Below are positions 50,263 through 62,475 of a stretch of 64,000 nt of DNA, in pieces (positions within the stretch are counted from its first letter, which is position 1; each line of letters starts with the position of its first letter). The DNA lies in assembly GCF_900110945.1 (NCBI RefSeq), contig NZ_FOFL01000008.1, positions 1-64,000 of the forward strand, written 5' to 3'. A program made the translations under genes and the position numbers. Origin of the DNA: Devosia sp. YR412 (GTDB lineage: Bacteria > Pseudomonadota > Alphaproteobacteria > Rhizobiales > Devosiaceae). The notes under the pieces are model-generated. The model saw nothing but the letters and a program-made list of their open reading frames with translations. It searched no databases and was not told where the DNA came from.

Positions 50263-51198
50263 TTGAATAGCCCTTTGAGCCGGTTGCAGGACCGGCGCGT
50301 TGTCGTGGCGATCGCCCTGTTGTGTTGCCTGCTGTGGGGCAGCGCGGTTCCCGCCGTCAAATATGGCTATGAGCTGTTCGCACTGGCGCCATCGGATACA
50401 CCATCCATTATGGTGTTTGCTGGCGTGCGCTTCGTGCTGGCCGGTGCCATGCTGCTGCTGTTTGGCCTCATCCGTGCGCAACGGGTGGTCCAGCCACCGG
50501 CACAGATGTCGCGCCTGCTGCTGCTTGGCCTCGTCTCAACCGGTGCGCAATATCTGTTCTTCTATGTCGGCCTGGCACATTCCACCGGCGTCAAGGTATC
50601 CATCATCTCGGCCACCAGCACGTTCTTTTCGGTGCTGCTGGCGCATTTTCTGTTGGCCAATGACCGTCTCAGCTGGCAACGGGTGATTGGCTGCCTGCTC
50701 GGCTTTTCCAGCGTGCTCATCGTCAATCTGGCTTCGCCGATCGACAACAGCATTTCCTTTCTCGGCGAGGGTTTTGTGCTGGCCGCAGCGCTGCTGTTCT
50801 CGATCGGCACGCTTTATGGGCGCGGTATCAGCCAGCAGGTGGACACCGGGTTGATGACGGGCTGGCAATTGCTGCTGGGTGGCCTGGCTCTGCTATCGGT
50901 TGGCCTGCTGGCCGGTGGGCACTTCAGCGTGCCAAGCGTCGGTGCAGCCGTGCTGCTGGCCTATCTGGCGGCAATCTCCGCGCTGGCCTTTTCGCTCTGG
51001 GGCCTGCTGCTCAAGCACAATCCGGTCGGCGTGGTCGCAATCTTCAACTGCGCCATCCCGATCTTCGGCATTTCGCTGTCGGGCGTGATCCTCGGCGAGA
51101 ACATCGTGCAGTGGAACAATCTCGCCGCACTGGCCTTGGTCACGTCGGGCATCTGGCTGGTGACCGCCCGGAAATACTCAGTGCCGCCGGTGAGCTGA
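50263..51198 (+). CDS. DMT-superfamily (EamA) permease
   Basis: The 311-residue protein has about ten spans in two EamA repeats (ALLCCLLWGSAVPAVKYGYE in the first; ALAFSLWGLLLKHNPVGVVA and FNCAIPIFGISLSGVILGEN in the second). The TTG at 50263 is preferred since AGGAG lies six bases upstream; the in-frame stretch before it reads as non-membrane sequence. The substrate is unknown. Confidence 0.85.
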   Translation: MNSPLSRLQDRRVVVAIALLCCLLWGSAVPAVKYGYELFALAPSDTPSIMVFAGVRFVLAGAMLLLFGLIRAQRVVQPPAQMSRLLLLGLVSTGAQYLFFYVGLAHSTGVKVSIISATSTFFSVLLAHFLLANDRLSWQRVIGCLLGFSSVLIVNLASPIDNSISFLGEGFVLAAALLFSIGTLYGRGISQQVDTGLMTGWQLLLGGLALLSVGLLAGGHFSVPSVGAAVLLAYLAAISALAFSLWGLLLKHNPVGVVAIFNCAIPIFGISLSGVILGENIVQWNNLAALALVTSGIWLVTARKYSVPPVS

Positions 51199-51199
51199 T

Positions 51200-51287
51200 T
51201 GGCGGAAGGGGTGGGATTCGAACCCACGGATGCTTGCACATCGGCGGTTTTCAAGACCGCTGCAATCGACCACTCTGCCACCCTTCC
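51200..51287 (-). tRNA. tRNA-Ser (UGA)
   Basis: On the minus strand a full tRNA is visible. The acceptor GGAAGGG pairs with CCCTTCC; the D-loop is GTGGCAGAGTGGTCGA; the anticodon loop CTTGAAA has anticodon UGA. A long variable arm (serine type), a T-loop GGTTCGAATCC, the discriminator G and an encoded CCA at 51200-51202 complete it. Confidence 0.96.
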
Positions 51288-51373
51288 GCGGCAGGCCTGG
51301 AGCAAAGCGCCAAACCTGCGAAATCAGCGTTTAGCGGGAGAGCGCCGGGCTGTCCAGTCCGGCGCGGTCTCGT

Positions 51374-52345
51374 TTACGGCAGCAGAACCACCGATCCCGT
51401 GGTCTCGCGGGCTTCGAGTGCGCGATGGGCATTGGCGGCTTCGGCCAGCGGGAAGGTGCGGGCCACGTCGACCTTGATGGCGCCACTCGTGACAGCGGCA
51501 AACAGCTTGCCGGCGCCTTCGAGCAGTTCGTCGCGGGTCTGGAAGTAATGCGCCGTGGTCGGGCGCGTCACATAGAGCGAGCCCTTGCGCGACAGCACGG
51601 TGACATCGGGGATGGATACCACGCCCGAGGCATTGCCGAAGCTGACCATCAGCCCGCGTGGGCGCAGGCAATCGAGCGATTTTTCAAAGGTCGACTTGCC
51701 GACGCCGTCATAGACCACGTCGACGCCCCTGCCCCCGGTCAGCTCGCGCACGCGGGCGGCAAAGTCTTGCGTGGAATAGTTGATAACGTGGTCGCAGCCC
51801 TGCGCCTTGGCCAAATCGCATTTCTCATCGCTGCCGGCGGTGCCGATCACGGTGGCGCCAAGCGACTTGGCCCATTGCGTGGCGATCTGGCCGACGCCGC
51901 CGGCGGCCGCGTGCCAGAGAATGGTTTCGTCCTTGGCGAGCGGCCAGGTCTTGAACAGTAGGTAAAAGGCCGTCAGGCCTTTCAACATGATGGCAGCAGC
52001 GGTTTGGTCGGAGACGCCATCGGGAATTGGCACAACGCGATCGGCGACGACGAGGCGTTCATCGGCATAGGCGCCGATCTGGCCCTGATAGGCCACGCGA
52101 TCGCCGAGTTTGAGGCTGGTGACACCCTCGCCTAAAGCGGTAACCACACCGGCACCTTCGCTGCCGGCAACGAAGGGCGTCTGCATCGGATAGAGGCCGG
52201 AGCGCTGGTACGTGTCGATAAAGTTGAGGCCTACAGCGGTTTGGCGGATGGCCACCTGCCCCGGCCCGGGACTGGCCAGCGGCCAGTCCTCGACGCTCAG
52301 GGCCTCTGGACCACCGGTCTGGTGGACAACGACAGCCCGGGTCAC
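51374..52345 (-). CDS. qor: NADPH:quinone reductase (zinc-less medium-chain reductase)
   Basis: This cytosolic reductase transfers electrons from NADPH to quinones. The 323-residue protein has GLNFIDTYQRSGLYP, the NADPH-binding AAAGGVGQIATQWAKSLGA, and the C-terminal LLEGAGKLFAAVTSGAIKV. It is downstream of the terC gene on the same strand, with a 4-bp overlap. Confidence 0.92.
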   Translation of the reverse strand: MTRAVVVHQTGGPEALSVEDWPLASPGPGQVAIRQTAVGLNFIDTYQRSGLYPMQTPFVAGSEGAGVVTALGEGVTSLKLGDRVAYQGQIGAYADERLVVADRVVPIPDGVSDQTAAAIMLKGLTAFYLLFKTWPLAKDETILWHAAAGGVGQIATQWAKSLGATVIGTAGSDEKCDLAKAQGCDHVINYSTQDFAARVRELTGGRGVDVVYDGVGKSTFEKSLDCLRPRGLMVSFGNASGVVSIPDVTVLSRKGSLYVTRPTTAHYFQTRDELLEGAGKLFAAVTSGAIKVDVARTFPLAEAANAHRALEARETTGSVVLLP

Positions 52346-53286
52346 TTCGGAGCCTTGGGCTTGCGCGGTGCCGACTTCGGGCGGGCCTGGGCCTTGGCCT
52401 GCGGCGTGGCGCGCGTCTTGGCTGCGGCTGCCACTGGTGTGGCCGCCTTGGTGGTCGCGGCAGCCGGCTTGCGGGTTACGGCAGCGACGCCAGCAGCGGA
52501 CGAGACCGAGCCGGTGTCACCAGTAAACGGCGTAAAGTCATGCTTGCCGGCCGGCTTGCCGCCGAGACGAACCTTGCGCTGCTTGGCAAAAATGTTGACC
52601 GCCTCGACCAGCACGGAAAAGCCCATGGCGGCGTAGATATAGCCCTTTTCGATGTGGAAGCCGGTGCCATCGGCAACCAGCGACACGCCGATCAGCAACA
52701 GGAAGGACAGGGCCAGCATCTTGGTGGTGGGGTGATCGGCAACGAATTTGGCGATCGGGCCGGAGGCGACGAACATCACGCCCACGGCGACCAGCACGGC
52801 CGCAACCATGACGAAGACCTGGTCGGCGGGGACCATGCCAACGGCGGTGATGATCGAATCGATCGAGAACACCATGTCGATGACGACGATCTGCACGAGG
52901 ATCGCCTGCAGCGAGGCTTTCACCACATCGCCGACGCCCACTTCGTGGTTGTCCTCGATGGCGGCATGCATTTCATGCGTCGCCTTGTAGATCAGGAAGC
53001 CGCCACCGGCGATCAGGATGATGTCTTTCCAGGAGAAGTCCTGGCCGAAGGCGGAAAAGACCGGGTCCTGCAGCTGGACGATCCAGCTGATCAGGAACAG
53101 CAGGATGATGCGGAAGACCAGCGCCAGGCCAATGCCGAGCTTGCGGGCGAATTCGGCCTGCTCGCGCGGCAGGCGCGACACCAGCACCGAAATGAAGACG
53201 ATATTGTCGATGCCCAGAACGATCTCCATGATCGTCAGAGTACCGAAGGCGACCCAGACGGCGGGATCGGCCAGTAGTTCGAACAT
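52342..53286 (-). CDS. TerC family membrane protein with basic C-terminal tail
   Basis: TerC proteins are inner-membrane proteins tied to tellurite resistance and manganese export. The 314-residue protein has seven or so spans, MEIVLGIDNIVFISVLVSRL near the start, and IVVIDMVFSIDSIITAVGMV. The last 55 or so residues are Ala/Lys/Pro-rich (AKTRATPQAKAQARPKSAPR) and unlike ordinary TerC proteins. GGAG lies six bases before the ATG at 53286. The stop overlaps the start of the quinone reductase. Confidence 0.88.
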   Translation of the reverse strand: MFELLADPAVWVAFGTLTIMEIVLGIDNIVFISVLVSRLPREQAEFARKLGIGLALVFRIILLFLISWIVQLQDPVFSAFGQDFSWKDIILIAGGGFLIYKATHEMHAAIEDNHEVGVGDVVKASLQAILVQIVVIDMVFSIDSIITAVGMVPADQVFVMVAAVLVAVGVMFVASGPIAKFVADHPTTKMLALSFLLLIGVSLVADGTGFHIEKGYIYAAMGFSVLVEAVNIFAKQRKVRLGGKPAGKHDFTPFTGDTGSVSSAAGVAAVTRKPAAATTKAATPVAAAAKTRATPQAKAQARPKSAPRKPKAPK

Positions 53287-53456
53287 TGTCGGCTCCATTT
53301 CGAGTTTTGTTGGTGTCTATCTAAGCAGAGCCTGTCGTGGGGGAAAGGCTTTACAGCAGGGTTTTCCGCCAAGTGCGGCATTGGGCAGCATAAAGCAGGT
53401 GCCGCAAGGCTGGCTTCGGCCTTGCAGCGGGTGGTAATCTACGGACCACAGTCCTT

Positions 53457-53912
53457 ATGAGTGACCGCATGGAATCGTTCAGCCCGCTTTCTGCTGCCCT
53501 GGGCGGCAGCCTCATTGGCCTCGCCGCCGCCGTGCTTTGGCTCGGCAATGGCCGCATCGCCGGCATCTCCGGAATTTTTGGCCAGGTGCTGCCGCCGGCC
53601 GGCAGCACGCTCTGGCGTGTGGTGTTTCTGGTGGCGCTGGTGGCCGGGACATTCGTCACTGCACAGCTGTTTCCGGGGCTCGCCGCAAATGGTGTGCGCT
53701 TGGTTGAAGCGCCAGCCGCATGGGGCGTGCCGACGCCGATCTGGCTGGCCATCGCTGGATTGCTCACGGGCATCGGCACTCGGATCGGCAATGGCTGCAC
53801 TTCGGGCCATGGCGTCTGCGGGCTGGCGCGATTGTCGCGGCGTTCGCTGGTCGCCGTGGTGGTGTTCTTCGGCGTCGCCATCGTCACCGTTGCCGTGACG
53901 GGGGTGGTGTGA
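53457..53912 (+). CDS. YeeE/YedE family membrane protein (PmpA-like)
   Basis: The 151-residue protein has four or five spans and the family motif GNGCTSGHGVCGLARLSRRS, whose cysteine is thought to pass sulfur compounds. YeeE/YedE proteins of this half-size come in pairs. The ATG at 53457 has no strong Shine-Dalgarno. Its stop overlaps the start of the second half. Confidence 0.85.
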   Translation: MSDRMESFSPLSAALGGSLIGLAAAVLWLGNGRIAGISGIFGQVLPPAGSTLWRVVFLVALVAGTFVTAQLFPGLAANGVRLVEAPAAWGVPTPIWLAIAGLLTGIGTRIGNGCTSGHGVCGLARLSRRSLVAVVVFFGVAIVTVAVTGVV

Positions 53913-54373
53913 TGGCCAGGCTGTCCTATCTTGCCACGGCCGGCGTCAGCGGCGCGCTGTTTGGTGCCGGTCTCTATGTCTCGCAGATGGTCGACCCGCT
54001 GAAGGTGCTGCGCTTCATCGATTTCGGCGCCATTCCGAGCGGCGGCTGGGACCCGAGCCTGGCCTTTGTCATCGGCCCGGCGATCCTCGTCATGTTCATT
54101 GCCGTGCAGATCGGCAAACGGCGGCAGGCACCGGTGTTCGACACAAGCTTCCATGAGCCGCAGGCCAAGACGATTGACGCGCGGCTGATCGGTGGCGCAG
54201 CGCTGTTCGGCATCGGCTGGGGTATGGCCGGCATCTGCCCGGGCCCGGCGCTATCGCTGATCGCCTTCCTGCCTGACAATCTCTGGATCTTCCTCGTCGC
54301 CATGTTTGCCGGCTCCTTTGCCGGCAGCCTGTTGGGCACGAGCGGGTCCAAAACAACGGTGACCGTCCAATGA
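53912..54373 (+). CDS. YeeE/YedE family membrane protein (PmpB-like)
   Basis: The 153-residue second half of the pair has spans at TAGVSGALFGAGLYVSQMVD, VIGPAILVMFIAVQIGK and AALFGIGWGMAGICPGPALS, and the motif GICPGPAL with the second conserved cysteine. The ATG at 53912 overlaps the stop of the first half, and its own stop overlaps the UbiH gene. Confidence 0.87.
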   Translation: MARLSYLATAGVSGALFGAGLYVSQMVDPLKVLRFIDFGAIPSGGWDPSLAFVIGPAILVMFIAVQIGKRRQAPVFDTSFHEPQAKTIDARLIGGAALFGIGWGMAGICPGPALSLIAFLPDNLWIFLVAMFAGSFAGSLLGTSGSKTTVTVQ

Positions 54374-55521
54374 GTGCCTATGACGCGGATGCCATCGTGG
54401 TCGGTGGCGGGCTGGCTGGTGTGGCTGCGGCGATTGCCGTAGCGCAGACGGGGCTCAAGACCATTCATCTTGCGCCCGTCGGGCCGCCGGACCGGCGCAC
54501 GTCCGCATTGATGATGCCGAGCGTGGATTTCCTCAAGCAGGCCGGCCTGGTGGATGACCCGGCCCAGCTCGGGCATGCCCTGACGCAGATCCGCATCATC
54601 GATGCCACCGGGCGGCTGATCCGTGCGCCGGAGACGCTGTTCGATGCGGGCGAAGCCGGGCTTGAGGCGTTTGGCTGGAATTTTGCCAATACCACGCTGC
54701 TGGAGCGTTTTCATGCCGTGGCGGCGACGCTGGGCAATCTCGAAACCCGTGACCTCGGCGTTACCGCTCTGCAGGGCACTACGGTCACGCTGACGGATGG
54801 CACAACCCTTACGGCGCCTTTGATCATCGGAGCCGATGGCAAGAAGTCGCTGGTGCGCGGCGCGGCGGGTCTTCGGGCGCGGGAAACTGCGTTCAGCCAG
54901 TCGGCGCTGGTCTGCGATCTCGACCTCGGCCGTTCGGTGGGCGGCACGTCGGTGGAATTCCACTATCCGCAGGGTCCGTTTACGCTGGTGCCGGCCGGCG
55001 GCAAGCGCGCCAATCTGGTGTGGATCGACAATCATGCGACGCTGCTGGCGGCCAGGGAGAGTGGGCCGGAGCGGTTGACGGCAATGCTGCTGGAAAAATC
55101 GCAGCGGCTGTTCGGCAGCATCACTTTGGCCAGTTCCGCTTTCGTCTTCCCGCTCAGCACGCTCAGCGTCGACCAAGCCGGGGCCGATGGCGTGGTGCTG
55201 GTCGGCGAAGCGGCGCATGCCTTCCCGCCAATCGGCGCGCAGGGGCTGAATCTAGGCCTGCGCGACGTGTCCGACCTGGCCGATGCGCTGGCAGCGCAAG
55301 ATCGCGCCGCGCCAGAATGGGCTGTCAAAGTCAGTGCCGACTATGCCCGCCGTCGGGCCAGCGATCTCGCGCGCACCGGCAGCATGGTGGATACGCTGTT
55401 CCGCTCGCTGCTGGCCGAGATGATCCCGGCGCAGGCGCTGCGGGCCGGCGGCCTCTGGGCCCTCAAGCTCGCCCCGGCCCTGCGCAAACAGGCTTTTGCC
55501 GTCGGCATGGGGCAGCGCTAG
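54370..55521 (+). CDS. FAD-dependent hydroxylase of the UbiH/COQ6 family
   Basis: These flavoproteins hydroxylate the ring of ubiquinone precursors. The 383-residue protein has an N-terminal FAD fold (AIVVGGGLAGVAAAIAVAQT), the middle LIIGADGKKSLVR of the DG motif, and the C-terminal FAD/ribityl motif VLVGEAAHAFPPIGAQGLNL. The exact position hydroxylated cannot be told. It is coupled to the YeeE/YedE pair by a 4-bp overlap, which is unusual. Confidence 0.9.
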   Translation: MSAYDADAIVVGGGLAGVAAAIAVAQTGLKTIHLAPVGPPDRRTSALMMPSVDFLKQAGLVDDPAQLGHALTQIRIIDATGRLIRAPETLFDAGEAGLEAFGWNFANTTLLERFHAVAATLGNLETRDLGVTALQGTTVTLTDGTTLTAPLIIGADGKKSLVRGAAGLRARETAFSQSALVCDLDLGRSVGGTSVEFHYPQGPFTLVPAGGKRANLVWIDNHATLLAARESGPERLTAMLLEKSQRLFGSITLASSAFVFPLSTLSVDQAGADGVVLVGEAAHAFPPIGAQGLNLGLRDVSDLADALAAQDRAAPEWAVKVSADYARRRASDLARTGSMVDTLFRSLLAEMIPAQALRAGGLWALKLAPALRKQAFAVGMGQR

Positions 55522-55530
55522 CTCCACAAA

Positions 55531-55560
55531 AAAAGGGCGCGGTTTGCACCGCGCCCTTTT
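55531..55560. terminator. Bidirectional terminator between UbiH and IalB genes
   Basis: Perfect 13-bp arms (55531-55543 and 55548-55560) enclose TTGC, with an A-run at the left side and a T-run at the right side of the stem. Confidence 0.9.
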
Positions 55561-55583
55561 CTCAAACTCTATTTGCCTGACGC

Positions 55584-56312
55584 TTATGGCGTCGCAGGTG
55601 CAGCAGCCGGGGCTTCGGTTCCCGCAGCCGGTGCGGTACCGCCATTGAGCTGCTGGCGCAGCGTCTCGGCGCGATCCTGCAGCACCTGCTCCAGCGCGTT
55701 CTCGCCCGAGGTTTCCTGACGGAATTCGTCGAAGGTCAGCGCAGCATCGCCATCATAGGCCGAAGTGAAGCCGGCCAGGGTGATGTCGATGGTCAGGTCC
55801 TGGTTCTGGCGGTTCTTGGCGGTCAGCTTGAGCACGCCGCCCTTCTTGAGCGAGTTCACATACTGCTCGTTGATCACCAGCTGGGTGGCGCAAGAGGTCG
55901 GGTCGCACAGCATATAGGGCACGCGGATCGGCTTGGCGCCGTCGATCTGCCAGGTCAGGCCGAAGGGCAGCAGCACGCCGAGCGGAACGGCAGCAACGGC
56001 CAACAGGCGCGATTCCTGGCCCGGATCGTCACGCAGCAGGAAGGAGCCGAGGAACTGGCCGTTGGCCAGGACGACCTGGCGCATGATGCAGGCCTTCTGG
56101 CCATCGGGCAGCGGATCGCAGACCTTCAGCCAGTTCTGGTTGCCGGCAGAATTATCGGCGGGTGCAGCCGGGGTGCCGGCAGCAGGGGCCTCAGCGGCTG
56201 GCGCTTCCACTGCGGGCGCAGCAGGAGCAGCCTCCTGGGCGAAAGCCGACAGCGGGGACAGCATGAGCGCGGCCACCGCAAAACCAGCGACGAGAGGTTT
56301 CCTGATGTTCAT
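55584..56312 (-). CDS. Invasion-associated locus B (IalB) family protein
   Basis: The 242-residue protein has a signal peptide ending PLSAFAQ, an Ala/Pro/Glu-rich linker, and the IalB domain (WLKVCDPLPDGQKACIMRQV ... RVPYMLCDPTSCATQLVINE) with paired cysteines. In Bartonella IalB is linked to erythrocyte invasion; homologues are common in free-living Rhizobiales and their role is unclear. AAGGAAA precedes the ATG. Confidence 0.88.
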   Translation of the reverse strand: MNIRKPLVAGFAVAALMLSPLSAFAQEAAPAAPAVEAPAAEAPAAGTPAAPADNSAGNQNWLKVCDPLPDGQKACIMRQVVLANGQFLGSFLLRDDPGQESRLLAVAAVPLGVLLPFGLTWQIDGAKPIRVPYMLCDPTSCATQLVINEQYVNSLKKGGVLKLTAKNRQNQDLTIDITLAGFTSAYDGDAALTFDEFRQETSGENALEQVLQDRAETLRQQLNGGTAPAAGTEAPAAAPATP

Positions 56313-56458
56313 AGAATTTCCTTGGCTTCTTTGGCGGTCCCGGATGGCTTGGCGCCACCTTGAGAATTGAACTGCCCTTCAAGTGCTGAATTCGGGCAAT
56401 AACATGACCATGACACCTTGCAAAAGGATTATGGCGAGAGAGGGTTGATACGGATGGT

Positions 56459-59940
<3,482 letters not shown>

Positions 59941-59944
<4 letters not shown>

Positions 59945-60231
59945 TTGGCCAAACGTGCCTGATGGTCGGCGATCACTTCGGCGAGGAAGGCGCGGTCGAC
60001 ATAGTCGGGCGGCTCTTCCGACCCCATCACCCATTTGAGCAGCGGCGGGTCTTCCTCGTTCATCAGGGCTTCCAGCCGATCAAGACCTTTTTCGTCCAGC
60101 GCTTCGGTATGCGCGTCGGCATAGGGGCCGAGGATCAGGTCCATCTCCTTGGTGCCGCGATGCCAGGCACGGTAACGGAGCTTCTTGCGTCGCATGGAAA
60201 TATCTTCACCGGCAGTCATTTGACGCACCAT
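59941..60231 (-). CDS. sdhE: FAD assembly factor SdhE
   Basis: SdhE helps attach FAD to succinate dehydrogenase flavoprotein. The 96-residue protein has the diagnostic MRRKKLRYRAWHRGTKEMDL and ILGPYADAHTEALDEKGLDR, with the conserved RGTKE region. An ATG at 60219 is an alternative start. The pair with mfd (4-bp overlap) and divergent recG is the usual alphaproteobacterial arrangement. Confidence 0.93.
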
Positions 60232-60362
60232 GATCCTGAAAGTGTTCTCGATTTGGTCGCATTGTTTACGCGGATTGCTTAGGCTTGTCAGCCACCAATT
60301 CCCGAGGGGTGACGGGGTTCCCGCCAGAAGCTAGCTTGCCCATCCAGGAGCCCCGTCGAATC

Positions 60363-62471
60363 GTGAGCCGTCCCGAAAGCCTATCGCCGCTGTTTGCCTC
60401 GCTGCACTCCATCAAGGGTGTCGGCGACAAATTGGCTGTCCTGCTGACCAAGTTCTTCGGCGCCCCGGACGGCCAGGAAGCCATTGCGCTCGATATATTG
60501 ATGCATATGCCGTCGGGCGTGGTGGATCGGCGCCGGCAGGTCGGCATTGCCGAGGCCTATCTCAACCAGATCGTCACGCTAAAGCTGCACATCGACCGGC
60601 ACCAGCCACCACCACAAGGCAAGCCGCATGTGCCGCATCGGGTGTTTGCCCATGACGACACCGGCGACATGCAGCTGGTATTCTTCCGCGCCCAGGGAGG
60701 CTGGGTCGAAAAGGCGCTGCCGGTGGGCGAAGAGCGCTATGTCTCGGGCACCATCGGCTTCTTCAACGGCGAGAAGCAGATCACCCATCCCGACTATATT
60801 GTCGAGGAAGACAAGTTCGCCACGCTCCCACTGGTTGAGCCGGTCTATCCGCTGACCCAGGGGCTCAGTTCCAAGGCGCTGGCCAAGCTGGTGCGCCAGG
60901 TGGTCGACAGCGTCCCCGAGCTGCCCGAATGGATCAACGCCGAGACCATGGCGCAGCGCAAATGGCCGAGCTTTGTCGACGCGATGCGCATGGTGCATCT
61001 GCCGACCAACCCGGACGAGGCGCAGCTGTGGTCCCCTGCCCGTATGCGACTGGCTTATGACGAATATCTGGCCGGGCAGATCACGCTGCAGTTGATCCGC
61101 TCGAGCATGACCCGGGAAAGCGGCATCGCGCGGCGATTCACCGGCTCCATCACCTATCGCGTCACCAAGGCGCTCCCCTTTTCGCTGACCGAAGGCCAGC
61201 AGCAGGCCGTGGATGAAATTCGCGCCGACCTCGCCTCGCCCGACCGCATGTCGCGGCTGCTGCAGGGCGATGTGGGCGCCGGCAAGACCGTGGTGGCGCT
61301 GATGGCCATGGCGGCGGTTGCCGAAGGTGGTGCCCAATCGGCGCTGATGGCGCCGACAGAGCTACTAGCCTCACAGCACTTCAAGACCTTAAAGCCACTG
61401 TGCGACGCCGTCGGGCTGGGCTGCGAACTGCTGACAGGCAAGATGCCGGCGGCCGAACGCCGGGCCAAGCTGGCCGGCATTGCCAATGGTGATACGACCG
61501 TCGTCGTCGGCACCCATGCGCTGTTCCAGTCGGGCGTCGAGTTCCACAATCTGGGCCTGACTGTGGTCGACGAGCAGCATCGCTTCGGCGTGCATCAGCG
61601 GCTGGCACTCTCCGACAAGGGCAAGCATACCGACCTCTTGGTGATGACCGCCACACCTATCCCCAGAACGCTCGTCCTGACCCACTTTGGTGACATGTCG
61701 GTTAGCATATTGCGGGAAAAGCCAAAGGGCCGCCAACCTATTGATACGGCAGTATTATCCATCGGCGACTACCCCCGTGTCATCGCCCGCCTGCAGGCGC
61801 GCCTGGGTGAAGGCGCGCAGGCCTTCTGGGTCTGCCCGCTGGTCGAGGAAAGCGAGCATCTGCAGGTGGTTGCTGCCGAAGACCGTTTCGCCGAGCTGCA
61901 GAAAGTCTTCGGCGACGAGGTCGCTTTGGTGCATGGCCGGATGAGCGCCGCCGCCAAGCAGGAAGTGATGCAGCGCTTTTCGGCCAATGAACTCAAGCTG
62001 TTAGTCGCCACCACGGTGATTGAAGTCGGCGTCGATGTGCCCAATGCGTCGATCATGATCATCGAACACGCCGAACGCTTCGGCCTCGCCCAATTGCACC
62101 AGCTGCGCGGCCGTGTTGGTCGCGGCTCGCAGCGCTCGGCCTGCCTGCTGCTCTACAAGGACCCGCTGAGCCAGACCGCGCAGGCACGGCTCGAAACCAT
62201 CAAATCCAGCGAAGATGGTTTCGAAATCGCCGAACGCGACCTCGAATTGCGCGGCCAGGGCGACGTGCTCGGCACAAGACAATCCGGCATGCCCGGCTAT
62301 CGGTTGGCCGTTCCGGACGTGCACCGCCACCTACTGGATTTCGCCCATGACGACGCCAAGGCGCTGCTGACCGCCAATCCGGCGCTCAAGGGGCCGGATG
62401 GCGAAGCCGCCCAGACCCTGCTGTATTTGTTCAGGAAAGACTTGGCGATCCCGCTGATCCGGGCGGGATAG
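60363..62471 (+). CDS. recG: ATP-dependent DNA helicase RecG
   Basis: RecG reverses stalled replication forks and processes branched DNA. The 702-residue protein starts SRPESLSPLFASLHSIKGVG at a GTG at 60363. An OB-fold wedge domain (GDMQLVFFRAQGGWVEKALP) precedes the SF2 motor with Walker A RLLQGDVGAGKTVVALMAMA and DEEx-box LTVVDEQHRFGVHQRLAL, and motif VI-like QLHQLRGRVGRG. The TTG at 60285 is an unlikely start. Its stop is four bases from the convergent glmS stop. Confidence 0.95.
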   Translation: MSRPESLSPLFASLHSIKGVGDKLAVLLTKFFGAPDGQEAIALDILMHMPSGVVDRRRQVGIAEAYLNQIVTLKLHIDRHQPPPQGKPHVPHRVFAHDDTGDMQLVFFRAQGGWVEKALPVGEERYVSGTIGFFNGEKQITHPDYIVEEDKFATLPLVEPVYPLTQGLSSKALAKLVRQVVDSVPELPEWINAETMAQRKWPSFVDAMRMVHLPTNPDEAQLWSPARMRLAYDEYLAGQITLQLIRSSMTRESGIARRFTGSITYRVTKALPFSLTEGQQQAVDEIRADLASPDRMSRLLQGDVGAGKTVVALMAMAAVAEGGAQSALMAPTELLASQHFKTLKPLCDAVGLGCELLTGKMPAAERRAKLAGIANGDTTVVVGTHALFQSGVEFHNLGLTVVDEQHRFGVHQRLALSDKGKHTDLLVMTATPIPRTLVLTHFGDMSVSILREKPKGRQPIDTAVLSIGDYPRVIARLQARLGEGAQAFWVCPLVEESEHLQVVAAEDRFAELQKVFGDEVALVHGRMSAAAKQEVMQRFSANELKLLVATTVIEVGVDVPNASIMIIEHAERFGLAQLHQLRGRVGRGSQRSACLLLYKDPLSQTAQARLETIKSSEDGFEIAERDLELRGQGDVLGTRQSGMPGYRLAVPDVHRHLLDFAHDDAKALLTANPALKGPDGEAAQTLLYLFRKDLAIPLIRAG

Positions 62472-62475
62472 CGCC

